DNA of 64,000 nt, taken from the NCBI RefSeq assembly GCF_001571085.1, contig NZ_BCTC01000021.1:1-64000 (forward strand). The letters are read 5' to 3'. The notes beneath the pieces are model-generated. The model was not told the DNA's origin. It saw nothing but the letters and a program-made list of their open reading frames with translations, and ran no database searches. The stretch comes from Azohydromonas lata NBRC 102462. GTDB taxonomy: Bacteria > Pseudomonadota > Gammaproteobacteria > Burkholderiales > Burkholderiaceae_C. Of the stretch, positions 37,502 through 46,665 are shown in pieces. The position numbers and the translations under genes were made by a program. Positions within the stretch are counted from its first letter, which is position 1. The number at the start of each line of letters is the position of its first letter.

Positions 37502-38257
37502 ATGCCGATGATTTTTGTACGCTGGCGCGTTGTGCTGGCCACTGCGGGCTTGGCCGCGGCCACCTTTGCAGCGGCGCAGCCGGCACTGCCGCCCCAGGCG
37601 GGCGCCGCCGGCGCCATGGCGGGTGAGCAGCGCGCATCGTCCTGGGCATCGCTGACACCCCTGCAGCGATCGGCGCTGGCACCGCTGCAGCAGGATTGGG
37701 ATTCGCTGGATGCAACGCGCCAGAGCAAGTGGCTTGGGATTGCACGCCGGTTTTCGGCCATGTCGCCGCAGGAGCAGGCGCGCGTGCAGCATCGCATGGA
37801 TCGATGGGCCAACTTGTCGGCCGAGGCCCGCAGCCGCGCACGGCTGCAGTTCCAGCAAACGCGCCAGCTCAGCCCCCAGGAGCGCCGTGCCGCTTGGGAT
37901 GCCTACCAGGCGCTGCCGCTTGAAGAGCGGCGCGAACTGGCCAAGCAAGCAACCGCTGCGGCTGCGTCCAAGCCGGGGCCCAGCGCGGGGCCGGTCAACA
38001 AATCCTCCCTCGTGCACGCACCAGCCGCCGTGGCGGTCAAGCCTGTGGGGCCCACCTTGGTACAGGCGGCGCCCGGCGCCACCACGACCAGCGTCACCCG
38101 CCATGCCCGGACGCCGCTGTACCAGCAGCCCGGACTGCCCAAGCTGGCGGCCACCTCGGACTTCGTGGACAAGCTCACCCTCTTGCCCAAGCGGGGAGTC
38201 CAGGCCGCGGCCATGGCCCCGTCTGCTGCGGACGCTCAAGCGGCTGCGGTGCAGTGA
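37502..38257 (+). CDS. DUF3106-type exported protein
   Basis: A 251-residue protein with a signal peptide (MPMIFVRWRVVLATAGLAAA). It has a central region rich in the LTPLQRSALAPLQQDW and SPQEQARVQHRM motifs typical of DUF3106, found in many Burkholderiales, and a low-complexity C-terminus. The function is unknown. A GGAGAG purine run lies about ten bases before the ATG; the open frame continues 12 codons upstream. Confidence 0.7.
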   Translation: MPMIFVRWRVVLATAGLAAATFAAAQPALPPQAGAAGAMAGEQRASSWASLTPLQRSALAPLQQDWDSLDATRQSKWLGIARRFSAMSPQEQARVQHRMDRWANLSAEARSRARLQFQQTRQLSPQERRAAWDAYQALPLEERRELAKQATAAAASKPGPSAGPVNKSSLVHAPAAVAVKPVGPTLVQAAPGATTTSVTRHARTPLYQQPGLPKLAATSDFVDKLTLLPKRGVQAAAMAPSAADAQAAAVQ

Positions 38258-38377
38258 CGGCGCCCGCCCGGGGCACGCGGGGCCCGGTCTCACCGCCTTG
38301 CAGCGTTGCCCGGTGATTCACCCGGGGCTGTCCCCGGGAAGCAAGATTGGACAAGGGGCGCCGCACGGATCGCCGCG

Positions 38378-39217
38378 TCAGCGCGCCGGAACGGCGGTGG
38401 CCGCCGCGGCATCGGTCACGCCGGGAATGTCGGCGGTCGGCCGTCCGAAGCGGCCCTTGAGGGCGTCCACGCCGGACTGCGGCCGGGCCAGGCCCGTGAG
38501 GTCCGAACGCTCCGCGCGCTTGGCGCTGCTGTCCACGCCCATGCGGCGGTCCCGCTGCTCCACGAGCTCCGGCACCGCTTCGCCATCCCGGTTGAAGGAC
38601 CAGGCCAGCATCGGCGGCCCAAGCGGGAGCGGGTCGCCGCTCTTGCCCAGGGAGCCCGTGTCCCAGACGTGCCAGGTCTTGCCGTAGCTGTTGACCTTGG
38701 ACTTCATCAAGGCCTTCTCCGCCACGTCGGGGATGCCGGGCGCCACGAGCTGGCCGGAGAGGATCTCGCCGTTGTGCGGGTGCCAGAGCTTGCGCTCCGC
38801 CTGCGGCAAGGTCGCGAACAGCTTCTCCGAGACGATGTACTCGATGCCGTTGAGACGTGCCTGCGCGGTGTTGCCGTCGAAGAGCACGCACTGTGCGAAG
38901 TCCTCGTTGATCTGGTGGCAGTAGTGGTGCGCCTCCATCTGCTGCGCGGGATCGTCCTTCATCGGGTGGAAGCCCACGAGGTAGATGTCCATGGGCCGCA
39001 GCGGCGCCTGCGCCTGCAGCAAGCGCGCACCGGCCTCCAGCACCCGTGTCTTGGCCGACTTCTCGTCGCCGGGGGGCGAACCGCCTGGCGGTACCTGGGC
39101 GCACGCGGCACACAGCAGCGCCGCCGCAATGCCGGCCGCCGTGCGCGGCACCGGGCGGCGTTCCGCGCCCGCCTTGCCGCGCCAGGGGTGGATGCCTGGA
39201 TCTCCGGACTGCCTCAT
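38378..39217 (-). CDS. DUF1264 (OBAP-like) lipoprotein
   Basis: A 279-residue protein whose N-terminus carries a lipobox (AALLCAAC) after a rather long basic lead, so it is probably an outer-membrane lipoprotein. The core has the DUF1264 signature HHYCHQINEDFAQCVLFDGN and the GIEYIVSEKLF block. The family is named for plant oil-body associated proteins; bacterial function is not known. GAGGAG precedes the ATG at 39217. It lies 192 bp downstream of the dihaem cytochrome gene on the same strand. Confidence 0.75.
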   Translation of the reverse strand: MRQSGDPGIHPWRGKAGAERRPVPRTAAGIAAALLCAACAQVPPGGSPPGDEKSAKTRVLEAGARLLQAQAPLRPMDIYLVGFHPMKDDPAQQMEAHHYCHQINEDFAQCVLFDGNTAQARLNGIEYIVSEKLFATLPQAERKLWHPHNGEILSGQLVAPGIPDVAEKALMKSKVNSYGKTWHVWDTGSLGKSGDPLPLGPPMLAWSFNRDGEAVPELVEQRDRRMGVDSSAKRAERSDLTGLARPQSGVDALKGRFGRPTADIPGVTDAAAATAVPAR

Positions 39218-39409
39218 GGGGCGCTCCTCGCCATTCGGACCTTGCAATGGATCGGCTGCCCGGGCGGGCGCCGCTTCCCGGGGCGCAGCAGCAAGCATGG
39301 CTCCCGGGCGGGCCGGGGAATGCCGCGAGCGCCCGCGCGGCGCATGGGGCTTCACCTGCCCGGCAGGCGCGCTTCATTGGCAGCACGGGCCCTGCGCGGA
39401 AGTGCCCGG

Positions 39410-40372
39410 TTACTTGGCGGCCTCAGGGCGCAGCTTCTTCATGTTCTCCGTCAGCGGCTGGAACGGACCGTACTTGTGCTGCTCGGCCGGGACGCCGTCC
39501 ACGTACGGGCCGAACGCGGCGTCCACGGGCTTGTTCCAGCGCGCCGGAAAGTCCTTGTCCAGGCCCGCCTTGACGGGCCGCGGCTGGCTGAGCACGTAGG
39601 CGGCCACGTCATAGGCTTCGTCGTCGCTGAGCTGCGGGCTGGCGTGCGTGGTCCCCAGCGGCATGTTGTTCCTGATGAACGCGGCGGCCGTGAGCAGCCG
39701 GTTCATGCCCGCGCCGTTGTTGAAGCTGTCCGGGCCCCACAGCGCGGGAAACAGGTAGCCCTGGCCGTCACCGGCCTGGCCCGCGCGCACGCCGGCACCG
39801 TCAGCCCCGTGGCAGCTCGCGCACTTGCCCGCATACACCTGGGCGCCAGCCTGGGTGTCGGCGCGTCGTGCCGGCGGGCTGAACGCGGGCAATCCCTGGC
39901 CTTCGACGCGGGCGCCGACCGGCACGTCCCTGGAAAGGAAGTGCATGTAGGCCATGAAGGCCTTCATCTCCTGACCGTCCAGCGGCAGCGGCTTGCCGTT
40001 CATGCTGCGTTCCATGCAGCCGTTGACGCGCTCCTGCAGCGTGCTGACGGCGTCCTCACGTGCGCGGTACTGCGGGAACGTGGCATGCGCGCCGACCCAG
40101 GGAATGGCGAAGCTTTTGGTGCCGGCCGCCTCGTGGCAGGAGGCACAGGCGAGGTTGTTGCCGGCGTAGCGCAGCTTCGCGTTCTTCGCCTCGGGTCCGA
40201 GGTACGCCGGCGTCTTCTCGGTGAGCTCCTTGCCGTAGCGCACAAGGCGGCCATAGGGGTCGTCAGGCAGCTTGGACACGTCGTAGGCCGCGGCGTCCTT
40301 GATGCCGGGGGCGGCCGCCAGGGGGGCTGTGCTCGCCAATGCCAGGGCGGTCATGCACAAGATCGTCTTCAT
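39410..40372 (-). CDS. TsdA-like dihaem cytochrome c (thiosulfate dehydrogenase family)
   Basis: A 320-residue periplasmic protein with a signal peptide (MKTILCMTALALASTAPLAA) and two CASCH haem sites (Cys76-His80 and Cys184-His188). Between them NGCMERSMNG holds Cys119, in the place of the unusual cysteine haem ligand of TsdA. TsdA joins two thiosulfates into tetrathionate or the reverse. Family membership is clear; the direction and true substrate are not. GAGGAG lies before the start. It could also serve as an electron acceptor for other periplasmic dehydrogenases. Confidence 0.78.
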   Translation of the reverse strand: MKTILCMTALALASTAPLAAAPGIKDAAAYDVSKLPDDPYGRLVRYGKELTEKTPAYLGPEAKNAKLRYAGNNLACASCHEAAGTKSFAIPWVGAHATFPQYRAREDAVSTLQERVNGCMERSMNGKPLPLDGQEMKAFMAYMHFLSRDVPVGARVEGQGLPAFSPPARRADTQAGAQVYAGKCASCHGADGAGVRAGQAGDGQGYLFPALWGPDSFNNGAGMNRLLTAAAFIRNNMPLGTTHASPQLSDDEAYDVAAYVLSQPRPVKAGLDKDFPARWNKPVDAAFGPYVDGVPAEQHKYGPFQPLTENMKKLRPEAAK

Positions 40373-40551
40373 GGTGCTGTCTCCTCGTCCGTGTGGGAAT
40401 AAAGCTTGTTGCGATGGCAACGACAACGCGATGCGCAGGGGTGGTTTCGGCTAGCGGGATGCGCAGCGCCGGGTGGTCCTGGGGCGGTGCTCACGGGAGA
40501 TGCCTGCCGGGTGGGTCATGCCGCCGGACGCGGCGGCGCTTGAGGCCCGCG

Positions 40552-41193
40552 TCACTCGGGTCCGAGGACCCTGGCCAGCGCGCCGTCGGGAATGCCCTGG
40601 CGCGCCTGGACCTGGCCCTTGTCGTTGAGCCAGACCGCAGCCGGCGTGGCCTGCAACCCGTAGGCCGCCATGAGCGTTGCGTTGGCGTCGAGCTGCGCCT
40701 TCACCGCGGCCGGGACGCTGAACAGCGGCTTCACGCCCGCCTCGCCCAGGGGCCTGGGGCGGGTGCCGGTGGCCAGGGCCTGCTGCGTGGGCCCGGCGTG
40801 GGCGCGCTCATGCGCGGCCAGCGCGGCCACCGGGTCGGCCGCGCTCAGCAGTGCCGCGGCCCGCCCGGCACTGGTGGGCGTGAGGATGCCCACGATGACG
40901 TGGCGCAACTGCACCTTGCCCTTGTCCACCCAGGGGCGCGCATCCGCCCAGAACTTGGCGCAGAAGGGGCAGTTGGGGTCGGTGAAGACGTAGACCTTGC
41001 GCGGCGCATCGTCGCGCCCGTCGGCGATCCAGCGGCTCTGGCCCAACTGCGCCCAGACCTCGCGGCTGGCGGCTGCGTCCGTGCCCTGTGCCGGCGAGGC
41101 CGTGGACCAGCCCAGGCTGAACGCGGCCAGCAGGCACGACCCCAGGTGTCGGCGCGTGAGCCCGCGGGTCTTGGAAAGCGTGGAGATTGTCAT
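40552..41193 (-). CDS. dsbG: DsbG/DsbC-like thiol:disulfide interchange protein
   Basis: A 213-residue exported thioredoxin-fold protein. Signal region (RRHLGSCLLAAFSLGW), active site Cys75-Pro-Phe-Cys78 and cis-Pro loop QATPA. The short N-terminal part lacks the full dimerisation domain of DsbC. Its ATG overlaps the upstream tlpA-like stop as ATGA, so translation is coupled. It probably acts on periplasmic disulfides together with the two upstream gene products. Confidence 0.8.
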   Translation of the reverse strand: MTISTLSKTRGLTRRHLGSCLLAAFSLGWSTASPAQGTDAAASREVWAQLGQSRWIADGRDDAPRKVYVFTDPNCPFCAKFWADARPWVDKGKVQLRHVIVGILTPTSAGRAAALLSAADPVAALAAHERAHAGPTQQALATGTRPRPLGEAGVKPLFSVPAAVKAQLDANATLMAAYGLQATPAAVWLNDKGQVQARQGIPDGALARVLGPE

Positions 41194-42029
41194 GGGGTGG
41201 TGGGTCCGGTGAGGGAGGACGCTTGGCGTAGCTGCTGGAGCTGCCGTGCCAGCGTGGCGGCCGAGAGCTCGCCCACGCGGGTGCCGGCCAAGCGCCCCTG
41301 GGCGTCGAAGAAGAAGGTGGTGGGCAGTGCCTGCCGGCCCAATGCGAGGCCGGCTTGCTGACGCTCGTCGACCAGGACGTGGCGCAGCTCCAGCCCCTGG
41401 CGCCGGAGGTAGCGCTCGATGAGCTGCGCAGCCTCTCCCTGGTTCACGAACACGAAGTTCAGGTCCGGATGCGCTTGCTGCGCCTGCTGCAGCACCGGCA
41501 TCTCGCGTCGGCAAGGCGGGCACCAGGTGGCCCAGAGGTTGATCACGGTGGGCCGGCCGCCGAAGCTCGCCAGCGGCACGGTGGCGCCGTCCAGCGAGCG
41601 CAAGGCCAGCGCGGGCAACGGTTGGGCGGGACGCGCAACCCACAGCAGCGCCAGGTGGCCGGCGACCAGCGTCGCGCCGGTTGCCAGCACGGTGGCGACG
41701 ACGCTGCGGCGCAGCGCGCCCTGGTGGCGCACCGCATGCAAGCCATGAAGGCAGGCCGCCGCGAGGCCCCATCCCGGCTCCCAGCCGCCATCGCGGATGT
41801 CGAGGATGGACAGCGGCTCGGCCAGATAGGCGCCGCGCCACTGCAGCACGAAGGCCAGCCGCGACACCGCCAAGCCCACCAGCAACATGCGCCACAGCAC
41901 GCGTTCCACGTCGAGGCCTGCGCGCCGGCCCAGGCGCATGCCCACCTGATGGCCCACAGCCAGGGCAGCCACGGTCAGCAGCACGCCGAGGGACAAGGCC
42001 AGGGGGCCCAACTGCAGGACCTGCGTCAT
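41190..42029 (-). CDS. Lgt-like membrane domain fused to a TlpA thioredoxin
   Basis: 279 residues. The first ~135 form about four membrane helices that resemble the start of prolipoprotein diacylglyceryl transferase (VSRLAFVLQWRGAYLAEPLS and GGWEPGWGLAAA). The rest is a TlpA/ResA domain with WATWC-PP-C (Cys170, Cys173). The fusion anchors the thioredoxin on the periplasmic side; the lipid-transfer half is too short to be an enzyme. Both ends overlap neighbours by ATGA. Confidence 0.78.
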   Translation of the reverse strand: MTQVLQLGPLALSLGVLLTVAALAVGHQVGMRLGRRAGLDVERVLWRMLLVGLAVSRLAFVLQWRGAYLAEPLSILDIRDGGWEPGWGLAAACLHGLHAVRHQGALRRSVVATVLATGATLVAGHLALLWVARPAQPLPALALRSLDGATVPLASFGGRPTVINLWATWCPPCRREMPVLQQAQQAHPDLNFVFVNQGEAAQLIERYLRRQGLELRHVLVDERQQAGLALGRQALPTTFFFDAQGRLAGTRVGELSAATLARQLQQLRQASSLTGPTTP

Positions 42030-42880
42030 GCGGGTTGCTCCTGGACGACAGATGGCTTGCGGCGGGCGGCGGCTTGACGCTGCAGCAACTGCGCCGCATC
42101 GAACTCGCCCACCAGCCGCGCCGAGCGCTGCTCGCGGCCCTGGGCATCGAAGAACAGCACCGTGGGCGGGCCGGCCACCTGCAGCGTGCGCATGAGCGCC
42201 TGGTGGTGCGCGTCGTTGGCCGTGACGTCCGCGCTCAGCAGCACCATGCCGGCCAGCGCCTGCTGCACCTGCGCGTCGGCGAAGACCTCGCGCTTGATGG
42301 CTTTGCACGAGATGCACCCGTCGGCATGAAAGTCCACCATCGTCGCGCGCCCCTCGGCGCGGGCGGCCGCCCCCAGCAGCAGGGCGCCCCACAACGGTAG
42401 CGCCAGCGGCGCGGGCGCTGCAGTGCCGGGCGCCACGGATGCCGCAGGAGCGGTTGCGGCGAACTGCACGGTGCGGGTTTGGGGCGGATAGCACAACCCG
42501 GCCTCGGCGCAACCTTGCCACGTCACGCGCAGGGCGTCGGCGCCCGCCGCATCGAGCTGCATCGCCACACCGCCGTGGTAGACCTCCACGACGCCGAAGT
42601 TCGCATTGTCCTTGCGCTCGCCTGGCTGCAGGGCCGGCTGCAGCGGCTGCCCCGAAGGCAAGGCGCTGACCGCGAAGCGCTCGCGGTAGAGGTAGTAGCC
42701 CGGCGCGATGCGCCATTGCAGCCGGGCCCGCCCGGCTTCGAGGCTGACGGTTTCGAGCCTGAAGGCCTGCTCGGCCGTCAGGAACTCTTGCGCGCCCAAC
42801 GCGGGCCAGCACCAGCCCAGGAACAGTCCCAGGCCACAGGCGGCGGCAAGGCGGGCGAGCAGGTGTCGAGCAGCGGGCAT
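42026..42880 (-). CDS. DsbD-like protein lacking the transmembrane electron-transfer domain
   Basis: 284 residues. After a signal peptide comes a DsbD-alpha-like domain with Cys124 and Cys130 (GCAEAGLC), spaced as Cys103/Cys109 of DsbD. A Pro/Ala linker with one short hydrophobic stretch (LALPLWGALLLGAAA) leads to a DsbD-gamma thioredoxin domain with Cys189 and Cys192 (DGCISCK). The eight-helix beta domain that carries electrons across the membrane is absent; normal DsbD has about 570-600 residues. The upstream frame opens at TTG 42898; ATG 42880 is preferred. First gene of the three-gene unit, divergent from the two-component system. Confidence 0.78.
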   Translation of the reverse strand: MPAARHLLARLAAACGLGLFLGWCWPALGAQEFLTAEQAFRLETVSLEAGRARLQWRIAPGYYLYRERFAVSALPSGQPLQPALQPGERKDNANFGVVEVYHGGVAMQLDAAGADALRVTWQGCAEAGLCYPPQTRTVQFAATAPAASVAPGTAAPAPLALPLWGALLLGAAARAEGRATMVDFHADGCISCKAIKREVFADAQVQQALAGMVLLSADVTANDAHHQALMRTLQVAGPPTVLFFDAQGREQRSARLVGEFDAAQLLQRQAAARRKPSVVQEQPA

Positions 42881-43017
42881 GGAACTCACAGGCGCCAAGG
42901 GGCATCGTTGGAATGCAACGCATGCTTGGCCGCACCGATTAACGGGGCGTTAACGCTGGCTTCATCGAATGCGGCAACAGTCGCTCGCCTGTCCTGCTGC
43001 TGTTTTTGGAGTTGCGC

Positions 43018-43689
43018 TTGCGTGTCTTGCTGATCGAGGACGATCCCCTGGTGGCCAGCGGCATCGTGGCCGGACTGCGCCTGCTCGGCCTCACGGTCGA
43101 TCACGTGGACACGGCCTCCAAGGCCCGCGCGGCGCTGGCGGCGTCGGACTTCGACGTCTGCGTGCTGGACCTGGGCTTGCCTGACGAGGACGGCATGGGC
43201 GTGCTGGCGCGCTGGCGTGCGCAGGGCGTGCGCATACCGGTGCTGGTGCTCACGGCACGCGACGCGGTGGAGCACCGCGTCGCCGGCCTGAACGCCGGAG
43301 CCGACGACTATCTGGTCAAGCCGTTCGACCTCGACGAACTGCACGCGCGCCTGCATGCGCTGCTGCGTCGCGTCAGCGGGCGCGCCAGCGACGCCATCGA
43401 GCACGGGGCGCTGCGCCTGCAGGCCTCCAGCGGCCAGGCGTGGCTGCGCGCAAAGCCCGTGGAGCTGTCGCGGCGCGAGCTGGCGCTGCTGAGCACCCTG
43501 CTGCACAACCCGGGGCGCATCCTCAGCGCCGATCAGTTGCAGGACAGCCTCTACGGCTTCGGCACCGAGATCGAGAGCAACGCCGTGAACGTGCACATCC
43601 ACCACCTGCGGCGCAAGCTCGGCGCCGGCATCGTCGAGACGGTGCGCGGGCTGGGCTACAGGCTGGGCCGTGCGGAGGACGTGCAATGA
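43018..43689 (+). CDS. OmpR/QseB-family response regulator
   Basis: 223 residues from a TTG start that has GGAG six bases upstream and gives the usual MRVLLIEDD N-terminus. The receiver has phospho-acceptor Asp51 (VLDLGLPDEDG) and Lys in LVKPFD; the winged-helix output domain ends VRGLGYRLG. Paired with the histidine kinase downstream by an ATGA overlap. It is divergent from the disulfide-exchange operon, which it may control. Confidence 0.88.
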   Translation: MRVLLIEDDPLVASGIVAGLRLLGLTVDHVDTASKARAALAASDFDVCVLDLGLPDEDGMGVLARWRAQGVRIPVLVLTARDAVEHRVAGLNAGADDYLVKPFDLDELHARLHALLRRVSGRASDAIEHGALRLQASSGQAWLRAKPVELSRRELALLSTLLHNPGRILSADQLQDSLYGFGTEIESNAVNVHIHHLRRKLGAGIVETVRGLGYRLGRAEDVQ

Positions 43690-45047
43690 AGACGCTGCGC
43701 GCGCGCCTGGTGGCGACCCTGGCGCTGTCGCTGGCGGCGCTGTGGAGCGCGGTGGCGGTGTGGATGTTCCTGGACGTGCGCCAGGAGCTGCGCACGGCGC
43801 TGGACGAGCGGCTGGCCGCCTCGGCGCGCATGGTGGCGGGGCTGGTGGCGCAACTGCCGGCCGAGCGGCTGCGTGCCGGCGCCGCCGACGCTGCCGCGCT
43901 GGACGTGATCGGCCGTGACGGGCTGGCCTGTGAGGTGAGCCTGGTGCGCGGCGAGGTGTGGCAGCCGCCGCAGACGATTGCCCGCACGGGTTCGAGCCCG
44001 GGGCTGCAGGCGGCGGCAGCGGGCTACGGCACGCAGGTGTTCGGCGGCAAGCCCTGGCGCACTTACGTGCTGGAGGAGAAGGGGCTGCGCATCGCCACGG
44101 CCGACCGGCTGGACGTGCGCACGCGGCTGCTGCGCGAGGTGGCGCTGTCCGCGGCTGTGCCTTTCGTGATCGCGCTGGGCGGCAGCCTGGGGCTGCTGTG
44201 GCTGGGCGTGGGTCACGGGTTGCGGCCGCTGGAGCGGATGCGCCGGGTGCTGGCGGACCGGCCGGCCGACGCGCACACCCCGTTGCCGCCCATAGACGCG
44301 CCAGCCGAGCTGCGCCCGCTCATGGCCACCGTGGACCACCTGCTGCAACGCGTGCAGGAGGCCATCTCGCGCGAGCGGCGCTTCACCGACGATGCGGCCC
44401 ACGAGCTGCGCACGCCGCTGACCGCGATCAAGACCCACCTGCAGGTGCTGCGCCTGTCATGCCGGGACCGCGACATCGATGACACCACGGCGCAGGCTCT
44501 GGGCAACGCCGAGAGCGGCGTTGCGCGGCTGCAGCACACCCTGGACCAACTGCTGCTGCTGGCGCGGCTGGACGGCCAGGCCCACACGCAGGCAGTTGCG
44601 CAGGCGGACGCACAGGAGGCGGCACGGCTGGCCATCGCCGACGCCGCGGTCGCCGCGTCGGGCCGCGTCACGCTGGAGGACGCGCAGGTGCACGTCTCGG
44701 TGCCTGTGCCGCTGCCGCTGCCGCTGCTGGTGTGCGCGCTGCGCAACCTGCTGGACAACGCCTTGAGGCATGCGCCGCCCGGTACCGCGGTGGTCCTGCG
44801 CCTTGCCGGCCTGGACGCCGGCGTGGCGTTCAGCGTGCTCGACGAAGGGCCGGGAATGACGGTGCAGGAGTGCGAGCAGGCGCCGCGGCGCTTCTGGCGC
44901 CGCCATGGCGGCAGCACCGGCAGCGGCCTGGGCCTGTCCATCGTCGAGTCGATCGCCCGACGCCATGGCGGCCGGCTCCAGCTCATGCCAAGGGCGGGCA
45001 AGGGCCTGGAGGCCCGGCTGCTGCTGCCTGCCGTGCAAGCCGCCTAG
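43686..45047 (+). CDS. QseC-like sensor histidine kinase
   Basis: 453 residues. Two membrane helices (about 10-30 and 155-178) enclose a periplasmic sensor, then HAMP, HisKA with His239 (DDAAHELRTPLTA) and HATPase (NLLDNALRHAP, GSGLGLSIV). Translationally coupled to the response regulator. The signal is unknown; divergence from the dsb-like genes makes periplasmic redox or metal stress possible, which is only a guess. Confidence 0.87.
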   Translation: MKTLRARLVATLALSLAALWSAVAVWMFLDVRQELRTALDERLAASARMVAGLVAQLPAERLRAGAADAAALDVIGRDGLACEVSLVRGEVWQPPQTIARTGSSPGLQAAAAGYGTQVFGGKPWRTYVLEEKGLRIATADRLDVRTRLLREVALSAAVPFVIALGGSLGLLWLGVGHGLRPLERMRRVLADRPADAHTPLPPIDAPAELRPLMATVDHLLQRVQEAISRERRFTDDAAHELRTPLTAIKTHLQVLRLSCRDRDIDDTTAQALGNAESGVARLQHTLDQLLLLARLDGQAHTQAVAQADAQEAARLAIADAAVAASGRVTLEDAQVHVSVPVPLPLPLLVCALRNLLDNALRHAPPGTAVVLRLAGLDAGVAFSVLDEGPGMTVQECEQAPRRFWRRHGGSTGSGLGLSIVESIARRHGGRLQLMPRAGKGLEARLLLPAVQAA

Positions 45048-45179
45048 CGCGCGATGTCAAAGGCGCCGGCCCTCACCGCGCCAGCCACCGGCCCCAGGCG
45101 TGCGATGCGCCAGGAGGGCGCCCTCAGCACGGGCGCACGCCGCGCTCCAGCCGGCTGTTGAGCCAGGCCGGCTCGAACC

Positions 45180-46376
45180 TCACTGCGCCATGCACCGTGC
45201 ATAAATGGTCGGGCAAGCAGTTTCCAGCCCGCCCGCGCCAGTCGCCGGAAACTCCGGTGAACGGAACATGGCAAGCACCTTTTCCCAAGGCCGATAAGCC
45301 GTCTCCAACACGCGGTGCCAGAAAACATAATTGCTGTGCAGGCGGTTGCGTGCGAAATCGTAGAGCTCGCGCGCCGGCGGCGGATCCCATGGCCCACCCA
45401 GAGACCTCGCGTAATAACAATCCGATTCCACCTGCATGCCCACCGGTACCTTGCCGCTGGCCTGCACAATGGGCGGGTAGACCAGCCGTTCGTGGTCCGC
45501 GTCGTTGAGAAACACGTCGGGTCCCCCAATGCCTACGCCCTTGTCCAGCAGGTTTGCAACCACTTGCCGCGTATACGGCGGGGGAAAATTGACATACTGG
45601 ATCACCACGGTGTGGGAAAATGCCTGGCGCGCGATGGCATCTACCCGGATCAGGTTGTCGTAAAAACTGGCCTTCTGCACATCGGTCACCGGAATCACCG
45701 GGCGGCCAAAAGCCGTCTCGTTGATGATCAGCACTTCGAACCAGGGGTTGGCGTCGTAGCGCGCGGCCAGTGCCTTGACCAGGCGGGCCAGTCGGTAATA
45801 GGTATTGCTATCCCACAGCGTGATGTTGTCCCCTATGGTGCCCTTGAATTTGGCGACCTCGAAGACGCCACCGTCGAACCATGGCGCCTTCAGGTAGTCC
45901 GGCGCGGCCTTGCCGGCGATGAAATTCTTGGTGGTCAACAGCAGGCCAAAGCGCTTGTTATGTGCCGCGGCCAGCGCCATATATCGATCGATCCGGCTGA
46001 AATCGTAGACGTCCTTTTGCGGCTCCAACTGGCGCCAGAAGACGCGCAGCACCATGCCTTTTACAAAGGGCAGATCCTGGATTTCGTCAAGGCCGGCGTG
46101 GACGTCGCTGTCCTCCACGTCGGCGGCAAATGCCATGTAATGGCCTGGATTCCATTTGACGGTGCCTATGCCGGCTTCGGCCTGAACATGAGGCTCCAGC
46201 GTGGCGGGGAATTCAAGCCGGTCCACGCTGCCCACCTCAGTGCCGCCGCCGCAACCGGCCAGTAATAAGGGAAGCAGTAAGGTTGGCAGTGCGGTTTGGG
46301 GTACGTTTGGCAATAAGACTCGCAATAGATTTCGTAAGGCTGCAAACAGCCTCAGGACGAGCATGTGGAATCTCAT
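45180..46376 (-). CDS. Lipoprotein with glycoside-hydrolase-like TIM barrel
   Basis: 398 residues. A long hydrophobic N-terminus ends in lipobox LLLAGCGGG. The mature part shows features of a (beta/alpha)8 hydrolase: GMVLRVFWRQLEPQKDVYDF, WDSNTYYRLARLVKALAARY and VLIINETAFGRP, where Glu in NETAFG is in a typical acid/base place. No specific family can be assigned. The gene is clearly less GC-rich than its neighbours, suggesting transfer. GAGGGG lies before the ATG. Confidence 0.65.
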   Translation of the reverse strand: MRFHMLVLRLFAALRNLLRVLLPNVPQTALPTLLLPLLLAGCGGGTEVGSVDRLEFPATLEPHVQAEAGIGTVKWNPGHYMAFAADVEDSDVHAGLDEIQDLPFVKGMVLRVFWRQLEPQKDVYDFSRIDRYMALAAAHNKRFGLLLTTKNFIAGKAAPDYLKAPWFDGGVFEVAKFKGTIGDNITLWDSNTYYRLARLVKALAARYDANPWFEVLIINETAFGRPVIPVTDVQKASFYDNLIRVDAIARQAFSHTVVIQYVNFPPPYTRQVVANLLDKGVGIGGPDVFLNDADHERLVYPPIVQASGKVPVGMQVESDCYYARSLGGPWDPPPARELYDFARNRLHSNYVFWHRVLETAYRPWEKVLAMFRSPEFPATGAGGLETACPTIYARCMAQ

Positions 46377-46454
46377 GGCGTGCCCCTCAAATCATGAAAA
46401 TAATGGTGGCGTGCCCTAAGGGCGCCCATAAGAAAAAAATAGTGTGCCGCTGAA

Positions 46455-46482
46455 GAAACAGCAAGGCTCACCTTGCTGTTTC
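46455..46482 (-). terminator. Terminator of the P450 operon
   Basis: A perfect 12-bp stem GAAACAGCAAGG/CCTTGCTGTTTC with a four-base loop. Reading on the minus strand, a run of seven T follows about 11 bases later (forward A-run near 46433-46440). It lies 184 bp past the reductase stop, within the AT-rich 46377-46665 gap. Confidence 0.65.
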
Positions 46483-46665
46483 GTGATCAAAATCAATTCT
46501 TGATAATTTCTTGTCGAGTTTTAAATCAGTATGTACTTACTGTGCTGGCGGCGTTTGAAGAACCAGGGTCAATAATCCCTGGGCGCTGCGCCGTGTCCCG
46601 GCGCAAGCGGCACGGCAACGCCGCTTGCAACGGACGCCAGGCGCTGCGGGGCAACCAGGCGAAGG

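Noticed and set aside
36105-37511. A 468-codon open frame on the plus strand
   Set aside because: It runs antisense to the signal-peptide protein at 36426-37166, has arginine/alanine/proline-rich shadow composition and no ribosome-binding site.
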